From contig NZ_JBBEWR010000001.1 in the NCBI RefSeq assembly GCF_037646345.1, positions 372,001-436,000 on the forward strand: a DNA stretch of 64,000 nt, read 5' to 3'. The position numbers and the translations under genes were made by a program. The notes beneath the pieces were generated by a model that saw only the letters and a program-made list of their open reading frames with translations, ran no database searches and was not told the origin of the DNA. This document shows, in pieces, positions 8,969 to 15,444 of the stretch (position 1 is the first letter of the stretch; each line of letters begins with the position of its first letter). Origin of the DNA: Ascidiimonas aurantiaca. Lineage in GTDB: Bacteria > Bacteroidota > Bacteroidia > Flavobacteriales > Flavobacteriaceae.

Positions 8969-9916
8969 ATGGCAAAAAACCGAAACACTACTCTTATTGT
9001 CCTTGCGTTTTTTTCAATTTATGTAATATGGGGCTCAACCTATCTTCTTAATAAGATAGCCGTTGGAGAGTTATCGCCTTTTATGTTGGCGGGGATTCGT
9101 TTTAGTTGTGCGGGCATACTTATTCTGGGGCTTTGCCGTTTTTTGGGTATTTATGCGGGAATTACCAGAAAACAGCTTATCAATACAGCCATAGCGGGAT
9201 TTTTATTCCTCACTTTTGGGAATGGTGTCGTAGTTTGGGCCTTGAAGTATGTAGATACCGGCCTGGCCGCTCTTGAAATATCCGCACAACCACTCGTAGT
9301 ACTCATTCTCATGCGTGTCTTACAAGGGAAGAAAATCCGCCGTATGTCAGTCATTGGTATAGTATTGGGTATAGTGGGTATTTATCTTCTGGTGAGTCAA
9401 AAACAGGTAATAAGCAAAGAAAACAGCATTTTGGGAATGATTATGATATTTGCCTGTATGATCAGCTGGGGTTATGGGAGCCTCTTTGTGGGAAAAGCAG
9501 ATATGCCTTCCAACTATTTTGTAAATACAGGATATCAAATGCTCACTGCAGGGGTCATGCTGTTTATTGGTAGTTTGTTATTAGGGGAAACCTGGTCTGC
9601 ACCCTGGTACTGGAGCGAACCTGTACAGATATCAATGGTATTACTTATTATTTTTGGAAGCATTGTAGCTTTTACATCGTTTAATTTCCTTTTAAAACAT
9701 GTATCACCCGAAAAAGTGGCTACTAATACCTATGTAAACCCCATTATTGCATTGCTTTTAGGATGGTATTTTCTGGATGAAAAGATCACACTGCAATCGG
9801 TTGCTGCTGCCATTATCCTTTTAACCGGAGTGTATTTTATAAATACCAGCAAAAAGGGAGATGTTTTTTTAACCATTTTTAGAAAAAGGGCAGGAGGGAG
9901 GTCAAAACCCATGTAG
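8969..9916 (+). CDS. EamA/DMT-family transporter
   Basis: The protein has 315 residues with about ten hydrophobic helices arranged as two EamA repeats. Signature pieces are SIYVIWGSTYLLNKIA near the N-terminus and FNFLLKHVSPEKVATNTYVN with LLGWYFLDEKIT near the end. The family (RhaT/YdcZ/YedA relatives) exports amino acids, drugs or other small metabolites. Substrate cannot be assigned. It lies 110 bp after the aspartic protease lipoprotein and before an AraC regulator that could control it. Confidence 0.92.
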   Translation: MAKNRNTTLIVLAFFSIYVIWGSTYLLNKIAVGELSPFMLAGIRFSCAGILILGLCRFLGIYAGITRKQLINTAIAGFLFLTFGNGVVVWALKYVDTGLAALEISAQPLVVLILMRVLQGKKIRRMSVIGIVLGIVGIYLLVSQKQVISKENSILGMIMIFACMISWGYGSLFVGKADMPSNYFVNTGYQMLTAGVMLFIGSLLLGETWSAPWYWSEPVQISMVLLIIFGSIVAFTSFNFLLKHVSPEKVATNTYVNPIIALLLGWYFLDEKITLQSVAAAIILLTGVYFINTSKKGDVFLTIFRKRAGGRSKPM

Positions 9917-9971
9917 GTAGGTAACAGTTATAAACAGAAACTTTTATAAAGAAAAAGTATGTAAACAAGAC

Positions 9972-11000
9972 ATGGAAATCAATACCCAAATACTAAAACA
10001 TGCTGAATTGCTATTTGCCAGCATTGGGGTAAGTATGGCTTTGTTTTTTGGTGTTTTCCTGCTGATTACTCATCGCAAGCGTCCCGGGGCAAATATATTT
10101 TTAGCTTTTTTCCTTATAGCTTTTAGTCTGCGTATAGCTAAATCGTTGTTTTTTAATTACTTTCCCATTCATGCGGCCCTTCGTAATGTGTTTTTAGGGT
10201 TGTTATTTGTGGCGGGCCCCTCTCTATGGTTTTACGGATATTATTCATTTCGTCCCCGAAGATTGCAAAGGTCTGTTTTTTTGCATTTTATACCATTTGT
10301 GACTATGCTGCTTTTAAGTACTGTAATCCCAAATGACGGCAGTTTTATTTCCCGGGTAGTTTATATGATTTTGCAGGTGAATATACTTGCATATGCATTT
10401 TATACTTTGTTTTGGCTACGGAAAGATTCATTGACAGACAAGCTTTCTGTTTTAAAAAACTGGTTGCTTTTTTTTAATGTAGTGACCATTGCTTTAGCAC
10501 TTACTCATATTGGGGTTTTCTTTGGGTGGATCCCCTATTTAAGTAATGCCTTTCTTTTTTCACTGGCCATACTTTTTCTGGCGGGTAAGGCATTGAAAAC
10601 CCCATCCATATTTTCTGAAAACCGAAAGAAATATGCCAATTCTTCGTGGAGCTCAGAAGAGATAATAGCTTCTATTGAGCGCCTCGAAACCTACATGCAG
10701 ACAAAAAAACCATACTTGGATCCCGAATTGAGCCTGCAAAGTCTGAGTGAACAGGTAGCTATGTCACCTAAAAAACTATCACAGGTAATTAACCAGGTAC
10801 AAAATGAAAACTACTCACAATACATAGCCCGCTATAGGGTAGAGGAAGCCAAAATGTTATTAGCTTCAGAGAAACACCGCCATTACAAGATAGCCGCTAT
10901 TGCCTATGAAAGTGGTTTTAACAGCATCTCCTCCTTCAATAGTATTTTCCGAAAGCTCACCCATACCACCGCCGCCGCGTATCGACAATCTTGTAAATAA
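9972..11000 (+). CDS. membrane-anchored AraC-family regulator
   Basis: The protein has 342 residues. About seven hydrophobic helices (residues 10-215) are followed by an AraC-type DNA-binding region (LSLQSLSEQVAMSPKKLSQV, then IAAIAYESGFNSISSFNSIF). It has the same architecture as the regulator at 6404, so the pair may be paralogues. It lies directly downstream of the EamA exporter on the same strand with a 55 bp gap, so co-transcription or local regulation is plausible. The cue sensed is unknown. Confidence 0.9.
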   Translation: MEINTQILKHAELLFASIGVSMALFFGVFLLITHRKRPGANIFLAFFLIAFSLRIAKSLFFNYFPIHAALRNVFLGLLFVAGPSLWFYGYYSFRPRRLQRSVFLHFIPFVTMLLLSTVIPNDGSFISRVVYMILQVNILAYAFYTLFWLRKDSLTDKLSVLKNWLLFFNVVTIALALTHIGVFFGWIPYLSNAFLFSLAILFLAGKALKTPSIFSENRKKYANSSWSSEEIIASIERLETYMQTKKPYLDPELSLQSLSEQVAMSPKKLSQVINQVQNENYSQYIARYRVEEAKMLLASEKHRHYKIAAIAYESGFNSISSFNSIFRKLTHTTAAAYRQSCK

Positions 11001-11079
11001 AACTTCCGGTAGATAGCCAGGATCATGATCCTGTTAGGAAAAATGAAGAATGTGATCAATTTTTGTGAAAAACAAAACC

Positions 11080-12234
11080 ATGAAAACAGACTCAAAAGTA
11101 CCCAGAAGAAAATTTCTACAGTTAGGAAGTGCAGCTGCTTTGGCAGGAACCGTGGGCCCGCAGTTACAGGCGGCTTCCTGGATCAAAAACCAAATGGTAT
11201 TTTATGATGACCCAGAAAAAGTACGGTTGTTCTCTAATGAAAATCCTTATGGGCCTTCTGCCCAAGTATTGAAGGTAATTGCACAGCAAAGCAAACGCGT
11301 AAACAGGTATGCTTCCTACCATCCGTTTGCTACAGATCAATTGGCAGAGGCCATCGCTCAAAAGAACAGCCTTCATCCCGATCAGGTACTTTTGGGCCAT
11401 GGATCATTTGAGATCTTGTGTATGCTTAGCAGGGCCTTTGGAGGGAGTCCCGCAAGTATTATTGCTCCCGAACTTACATTTAATGTGATTGCCGCGTATG
11501 CCAATAAGATATTTGAGAATGCCGCCACCTATGTTCCTATGAGCAGTGAAGCAGATATTGACCTGGATGCTACTATCAATGCTATTACCCCGGCTACAAA
11601 ACTGGTATATCTTTGTAATCCCAACAATCCTACAGGTAAGCTGTTACCAGCCGGCCGTGTGGAAGATTTTTGCAAAGAAGTAGCATCCGGTGAACGTGTT
11701 ATTGCAATAGACGAAGCCTATATTGATCTGGCACCTCCACAGAAGCGCCCTGATTTGATAAAACTGTTACAGGAAAAATACAATATACTCAGTATTCGAA
11801 CCTTCTCAAAAGCCTATGGAATGGCCGGTTTACGCATAGGATATCTTATAGGACTCCCTGAAACCATTCAAAAAATAAAAGATCATCATATAGGGTTTTA
11901 CGGATTATTGAATAACCTTGGGACTGCTGCAGCCATTACCGCTCTGACAAATGATAACTATGTAGAGAACTATCGGTTAAAAAATCAAGAAGTACGTGAC
12001 TGGGTCATAGGCGAACTACAAAAGTCAGGGTTGCGTGTTTTAGAGAGTAATACCAACTTTATCATGCACGAAGTGGGTGACGTAAAACGTTTTAAAGAAG
12101 CAATTAAAAAGGCGGGACTGGGAATTTTACCTGGCGGCTGGCCTAAATATCCTGATTGGGTAAGAGTAAGCATAGCTACCCGTCCTGAAATGGAAATCTA
12201 TATGGCAGAGATAAAAAAATGGGTAGGTCAATAA
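11080..12234 (+). CDS. Tat-signalled histidinol-phosphate-aminotransferase-like PLP enzyme
   Basis: The protein has 384 residues from ATG 11080; a GTG at 11065 is the alternative. The N-terminus has a twin-arginine-like motif (PRRKFLQLGSAAALAG), suggesting export in folded form. The rest is class I/II aminotransferase: NPNNPTGKLLP, the IDEAYIDLA Asp/Tyr region, and the PLP lysine in TFSKAYGMAGLRIGY. It resembles HisC but stands outside any his operon, and an exported form argues against histidine synthesis. It is followed on the same strand, after 66 bp and its own promoter, by a second PLP enzyme, which hints at periplasmic amino-acid conversion. Confidence 0.85.
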   Translation: MKTDSKVPRRKFLQLGSAAALAGTVGPQLQAASWIKNQMVFYDDPEKVRLFSNENPYGPSAQVLKVIAQQSKRVNRYASYHPFATDQLAEAIAQKNSLHPDQVLLGHGSFEILCMLSRAFGGSPASIIAPELTFNVIAAYANKIFENAATYVPMSSEADIDLDATINAITPATKLVYLCNPNNPTGKLLPAGRVEDFCKEVASGERVIAIDEAYIDLAPPQKRPDLIKLLQEKYNILSIRTFSKAYGMAGLRIGYLIGLPETIQKIKDHHIGFYGLLNNLGTAAAITALTNDNYVENYRLKNQEVRDWVIGELQKSGLRVLESNTNFIMHEVGDVKRFKEAIKKAGLGILPGGWPKYPDWVRVSIATRPEMEIYMAEIKKWVGQ

Positions 12235-12270
12235 ACGGGTAAGATATACCGGTTATGCATGAGTTTTTGC

Positions 12271-12278
12271 TACCTTTG
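12271..12278 (+). promoter_or_regulatory. Bacteroidota -7 box TACCTTTG
   Basis: This is an exact match to TAnnTTTG, 22 bp before the ATG at 12301. No clear TTG -33 element is visible, so it is a moderate prediction. Confidence 0.45.
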
Positions 12279-12300
12279 AAGGTAGTAAAAAAACGAAACA

Positions 12301-13407
12301 ATGCATTGGTTTGAAATTGAGAATAGTCATGAAATTGATTCTCCCTCAGTAGTTCTGTACGAAGCACATTTTATGCATAATCTCTCTACCATGCTCAATA
12401 TGGTAAAGGGAGATGTTTCAAGGCTCATGCCTCATGTAAAAACACATAAAATGCCAGAAGTTGTAAAGCGTATGCTTGCATTAGGGATTACCCGTTTTAA
12501 AGTTTCTACACTGGCAGAGGCAGAAATGGTTGCTTTTTCGGGGGCTTCAACTGTTTTACTGGCACATCAGCTAGTAGGGCCTAAGATTTCGCATTTAGGT
12601 AAGTTAATACAAAAGTTCCCCAACGTTTCATTTTGTGTTATAGCAGATAATGCAGTAACTCTGGGCCAATTAGAGACAGAAGCCGGCATTCGCACTAAAC
12701 TATTAGGTGTATATATAGATATCAATAACGGAATGGATCGTTCCGGGATTAAGCCGGGAACAGGAATGGAACAACTTACAGAGGCTTTTTCTAATTATAA
12801 AAACCTGGTATTTAAAGGATTTCATGTGTATGACGGGCATTTACGACAACCGGAATATACCTATCGAAAAACTGAGATAGAAAACAGTCTTCATACGCTC
12901 GAGCCGTATTTTAGAGCAGCTAAAAAGCGTTACCCGGAAATAGAGCTTATTTGCGGAGGTACGCCTTCATTCTCCACTCATGCTCTCTATAATGACCGTG
13001 TATGTAGTCCTGGCACATGCGTGTTCTGGGATTGGGGGTATAGTGAGAAACTGGCAGAACAGCCGTTTAAATGGGCAGTGTTGTTACTCACCCGGGTTAT
13101 TTCAAAGCCGGCAGAGGGAATCGTAACGATCGATCTGGGACATAAAGCGGTGGCAGCTGAAAACCCCATAGATCAAAGAGTACGTTTTTTAAATCTCGAA
13201 ACATATACACTGCTTTCACAGAGTGAAGAGCACGGCGTTTTAAAAGTAGAAAATGCCGATGCTCTGCCCATAGGGACCGTGCTTTACGGTGTTCCCTATC
13301 ATATTTGTCCTACCATAAACCTGCATCATCACATTTCAGTGATACGTAAGGGTAAAAAAGTCACAGAATGGGAGATTCTGGCCAATCGTAGAAAACTTAC
13401 AATATAG
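12301..13407 (+). CDS. D-threonine aldolase / DSD1-like PLP enzyme (alanine racemase N-terminal fold)
   Basis: The protein has 368 residues. The PLP lysine motif is MPHVKTHKMPEVVKRML. TIM-barrel strands include GVYIDINNGMDRSGI, FHVYDGHLR and ICGGTPSF. The C-terminal beta domain has NLHHHISVIR after a CPT, corresponding to the metal-binding His/Cys of D-threonine aldolase and D-serine dehydratase (DSD1) relatives. The expected reaction is retro-aldol cleavage or dehydration of a D-hydroxy amino acid. There is no signal peptide, unlike the neighbouring aminotransferase. Which D-amino acid is used cannot be told. Confidence 0.87.
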   Translation: MHWFEIENSHEIDSPSVVLYEAHFMHNLSTMLNMVKGDVSRLMPHVKTHKMPEVVKRMLALGITRFKVSTLAEAEMVAFSGASTVLLAHQLVGPKISHLGKLIQKFPNVSFCVIADNAVTLGQLETEAGIRTKLLGVYIDINNGMDRSGIKPGTGMEQLTEAFSNYKNLVFKGFHVYDGHLRQPEYTYRKTEIENSLHTLEPYFRAAKKRYPEIELICGGTPSFSTHALYNDRVCSPGTCVFWDWGYSEKLAEQPFKWAVLLLTRVISKPAEGIVTIDLGHKAVAAENPIDQRVRFLNLETYTLLSQSEEHGVLKVENADALPIGTVLYGVPYHICPTINLHHHISVIRKGKKVTEWEILANRRKLTI

Positions 13408-13430
13408 ATAGATACTGCCATAACAAATAT

Positions 13431-13452
13431 AAAAGCGGGTAAAAACCTGCTT
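13431..13452 (-). terminator. intrinsic terminator of the first precursor-peptide gene
   Basis: Arms AAGCGGGT and ACCTGCTT flank an AAAA loop, with one mismatch. On the minus strand it lies just after the stop of the 13465-13659 peptide gene and is followed by T-rich bases. It may also serve the plus-strand aldolase gene. Confidence 0.6.
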
Positions 13453-13464
13453 GTCAATTAATTT

Positions 13465-13659
13465 CTAGCACTTTGCCGTAGGGCATCCGGTGGTAAACAA
13501 AGTACCAGGGCAAGTGCGGGCAACAGTTGGGACATCAACATCCCCGGTTGGGCTTTCACAGGCTTCAGTCTCTATGGGGTTGGGGCGCCCCCCGACATTC
13601 GATTGTAAATCAGCTACAGATACTTTGGTAAAAGGTAATGATTTTAAATTTCTTTTTAT
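13465..13659 (-). CDS. lanthipeptide-type precursor peptide with AUA/AUU in place of the start codon
   Basis: About 64-65 codons are clearly homologous to the three peptides beside it. The leader is KRNLKSLPFTKVSVADLQSN, then GGRP, then a tail with TCPGTLFTTGCPTAKC. No ATG, GTG or TTG exists in frame: upstream of the leader come ATT and ATA, then a TAA stop four codons further up. The position that aligns with ATG in the sister genes reads ATA (13657-13659). Either initiation uses ATA/ATT, or this copy is a silenced pseudogene whose body is still intact. The terminator downstream is kept. Confidence 0.6.
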   Translation of the reverse strand: MKRNLKSLPFTKVSVADLQSNVGGRPNPIETEACESPTGDVDVPTVARTCPGTLFTTGCPTAKC

Positions 13660-13756
13660 AATAAGAGTATTTTAGGCTTCTTTATAAAAATGAAATAAAG
13701 GAGTGGATAATATGAATAAAAGAAAAGTTATTTATTACGTGCTCTATGCCGATTTC

Positions 13757-13954
13757 TTAACAGAAATTGGAATGGCATAGCAAAGTAAGCATAATATCGT
13801 CAGTACAGATGCGGTTCACAGATACCCCATATCCTTCGTCATCTGGCGGATTGTGGCCTGATGCCCCACCATCGGGTGGACGTCCTCCTATTTTTTGGAG
13901 GTTAGAAATAGATATTTTAGTAAACTTTAGGTATTGCAAACTTTTCCTTTTCAT
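13757..13954 (-). CDS. lanthipeptide-type precursor peptide (divergent copy)
   Basis: The peptide has 65 residues from the ATG that gives the family leader MKRKSLQYLKFTKISISNLQ, then KIGGRPP. A longer frame begins at 14005 but would put 17 extra residues before the leader. The tail is Gly/Pro/Asp-rich and ends ICTDDIMLTLLCHSNFC, with three Cys placed like those of the sister peptides. The CPT motif of the others is changed to CTD. No clean terminator follows it. The leader resembles the GG-type natural product precursor and class I lanthipeptide leaders of Bacteroidota. Confidence 0.65.
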   Translation of the reverse strand: MKRKSLQYLKFTKISISNLQKIGGRPPDGGASGHNPPDDEGYGVSVNRICTDDIMLTLLCHSNFC

Positions 13955-14159
13955 ATAGAAAGATTTAAATTGATTATTAATGACTTTAATATAGTGATTT
14001 TTCATATAAAGTAAGAAAAAACTGTATTTATAAAAATAATTATATATATAATTATTTTAAATAGATCACTAAGTAAGTATATCAATTCACAGAAGTTTAA
14101 CCGTGTGTTTTTAGAATAGATAAAGTGTTAATCTAGATAAAATGAAGAAAGTAAAAAAA

Positions 14160-14179
14160 AAGTGGGCGTAAGCCCACTT
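14160..14179 (-). terminator. intrinsic terminator
   Basis: A perfect 8-bp stem (AAGTGGGC / GCCCACTT) with loop GTAA is followed on the minus strand by a run of nine T. It ends the 14200-14403 peptide gene. Confidence 0.85.
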
Positions 14180-14199
14180 TCACAAATATTTACAATAGT

Positions 14200-14403
14200 T
14201 TAATTACAGCCACGTAAAGTTATATAATCTGTAGGGCACGTACCTGTTAAAAGACTTTGCGGTGATGGATCATTACCTGTACCTGTATCCTTATCAGGAA
14301 GGTCAGTGGTATGCGTAGTGTACGTACGCCCTCCGTAATTAGACTGTAAACTGGAAACAGATGCTTTGTTAAGCAATAATGTTTTAAGATGTTTTTTTTT
14401 CAT
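14200..14403 (-). CDS. lanthipeptide-type precursor peptide
   Basis: The peptide has 67 residues. Leader MKKKHLKTLLLNKASVSSLQ is followed by SNYGGRT and a Thr/Asp-rich spacer, then a C-terminal core TGTCPTDYITLRGCN with two Cys and several Thr. The Gly-Gly is the expected cleavage site for a C39-type protease/exporter, and Thr/Ser with Cys give the material for (methyl)lanthionine rings. It has its own upstream AT-rich leader and terminator, so it forms a single-gene transcription unit. No LanB or LanC for this leader class is visible within the window. Confidence 0.75.
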   Translation of the reverse strand: MKKKHLKTLLLNKASVSSLQSNYGGRTYTTHTTDLPDKDTGTGNDPSPQSLLTGTCPTDYITLRGCN

Positions 14404-14458
14404 AATTAATTTTTTTTAGTTAAACAATATAAAAGACGGTAGATATTTTAAAAAAGAA

Positions 14459-14481
14459 AAAGCAGGCTTTTAACCTGCTTT
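14459..14481 (-). terminator. intrinsic terminator
   Basis: An 8-bp stem (AAAGCAGG / CCTGCTTT) with a seven-base loop is followed on the minus strand by T-rich sequence. It ends the 14493-14684 peptide gene. Confidence 0.82.
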
Positions 14482-14492
14482 TCTATTCATTG

Positions 14493-14684
14493 TTAGCAAA
14501 TTGCGGTAGGGCAACTCGTAGTGATAACCCCGGTAGGGCACATACGAGCCATAGTTTCTTCAACTCTTGGTTCTTCCGGTAGTTGCGGATAATCAGTAGT
14601 GTAGGGACGCCCACCAAAATTTGATTGTAAATCAGAGATAGACACTTTTTTAAATGCTAGTGATTTTAGATGCTTTTTTTTCAT
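14493..14684 (-). CDS. lanthipeptide-type precursor peptide
   Basis: The peptide has 63 residues. Leader MKKKHLKSLAFKKVSISDLQ is followed by SNFGGRPYTTD. A Pro/Glu-rich spacer leads to the core ARMCPTGVITTSCPTAIC with three Cys and two CPT motifs. It is the most canonical of the four tandem copies and shares its GGRPYTT junction almost exactly with the 14200 copy. It starts 376 bp from the divergent lanthionine synthetase unit, so a shared regulatory region is possible. Whether that synthetase recognises this leader is an open question. Confidence 0.77.
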   Translation of the reverse strand: MKKKHLKSLAFKKVSISDLQSNFGGRPYTTDYPQLPEEPRVEETMARMCPTGVITTSCPTAIC

Positions 14685-15060
14685 AAGACATTGTTTTGAA
14701 TTAATGTAAATCGCCGTTAAAGGTACGGTATTAGATTTTTTAATTAAGGAAATAACTTATAAATAATGTAAATAATATTGATAAAAGCACTTTTTTTTAG
14801 TTTGATGTCCTATATCAAGAAACCAGGTTTCTTATTGAACGATCCCTGTTTTTAACATTTTTCAAATAAGGTAAAATCCCCTTTTAAAAAGGTGTAAATA
14901 ACTGTTAATCTGTATTTTGAAAAATGCTAATTTAGTTAATGTAAAGAATAAATAATGATTTTGATATTAACAACTAGTTGTATGAGGCAGACTCCGAAAA
15001 GCCTTCAATAGAGTAGGGCGCAAAACCGAATGCGAAAATGTAGGTAAATTTTTTTAAAAC
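14685..15060. other. divergent intergenic region of the RiPP island
   Basis: These 376 bp of very AT-rich DNA separate the minus-strand precursor genes from the plus-strand lanA-lanL unit. It holds the 5' leaders of both. I see no open frame, only near-matches to the TAnnTTTG box (for example TACCTTTA read on the minus strand near 14720). No operator palindrome was recognised. Confidence 0.5.
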
Positions 15061-15387
15061 ATGAATGCAAAACAATTCAACCAATTATTAAAAGAAGTTG
15101 AGAACGACCCAAAGTTTTTACATGCCTTGGTTTTTGATACAGAAAAGGCTTTAGAAAAACTTAATTTTTTAGACAGAAAGAGCAAAGCTGCCATACTTTC
15201 TCTTGATCCTCAAGAATTTATAGGGGTAATTGTTGGAGATATCGCACCTGCAGCAGGATGCGATGTGACCTGCACAAGTAGTTGTGGGGTTACGTGTAAC
15301 GAAAGTTGCGGTTACACTACCAATATAGTTAACCCGGTTGATTTTAGAACTCTTGGCCTAAAGAACCCAGGAAGACTATTATTTTAA
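15061..15387 (+). CDS. Cys-rich lanthipeptide precursor with a four-residue cysteine period
   Basis: The peptide has 108 residues. The leader (about 1-62) is helical and acidic (LKEVENDPKFLHAL, then LEKLNFLDRKSKAAILSLD). A small-residue stretch IAPAAG precedes the core. Cys lie at 67, 71, 75, 79 and 83, exactly every fourth residue, and each of the last four is preceded directly by Thr or Ser: DVTC TSSC GVTC NESC. A further 25-residue tail ends GLKNPGRLLF. The gene sits 57 bp before a lanthionine synthetase, with an attenuator-like hairpin between. I infer it is the substrate (LanA). The leader differs from the GG leaders of the opposite-strand peptides. Confidence 0.8.
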   Translation: MNAKQFNQLLKEVENDPKFLHALVFDTEKALEKLNFLDRKSKAAILSLDPQEFIGVIVGDIAPAAGCDVTCTSSCGVTCNESCGYTTNIVNPVDFRTLGLKNPGRLLF

Positions 15388-15399
15388 ATTAATATCAAT

Positions 15400-15435
15400 G
15401 CCACCTCTTTTTACATGTAAAAAGGGGTGGCTTTT
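15400..15435 (+). terminator. attenuator-like hairpin between precursor and synthetase genes
   Basis: Arms of 14 bases (15400-15413 and 15418-15431, one G-T pair) close a CATG loop and run into TTTT. Located 12 bases after the precursor stop and before the synthetase ATG, it should end most transcripts after the precursor gene and allow a minority through. That gives the usual excess of substrate over enzyme in RiPP operons. Confidence 0.8.
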
Positions 15436-15444
15436 CACAAAAAC

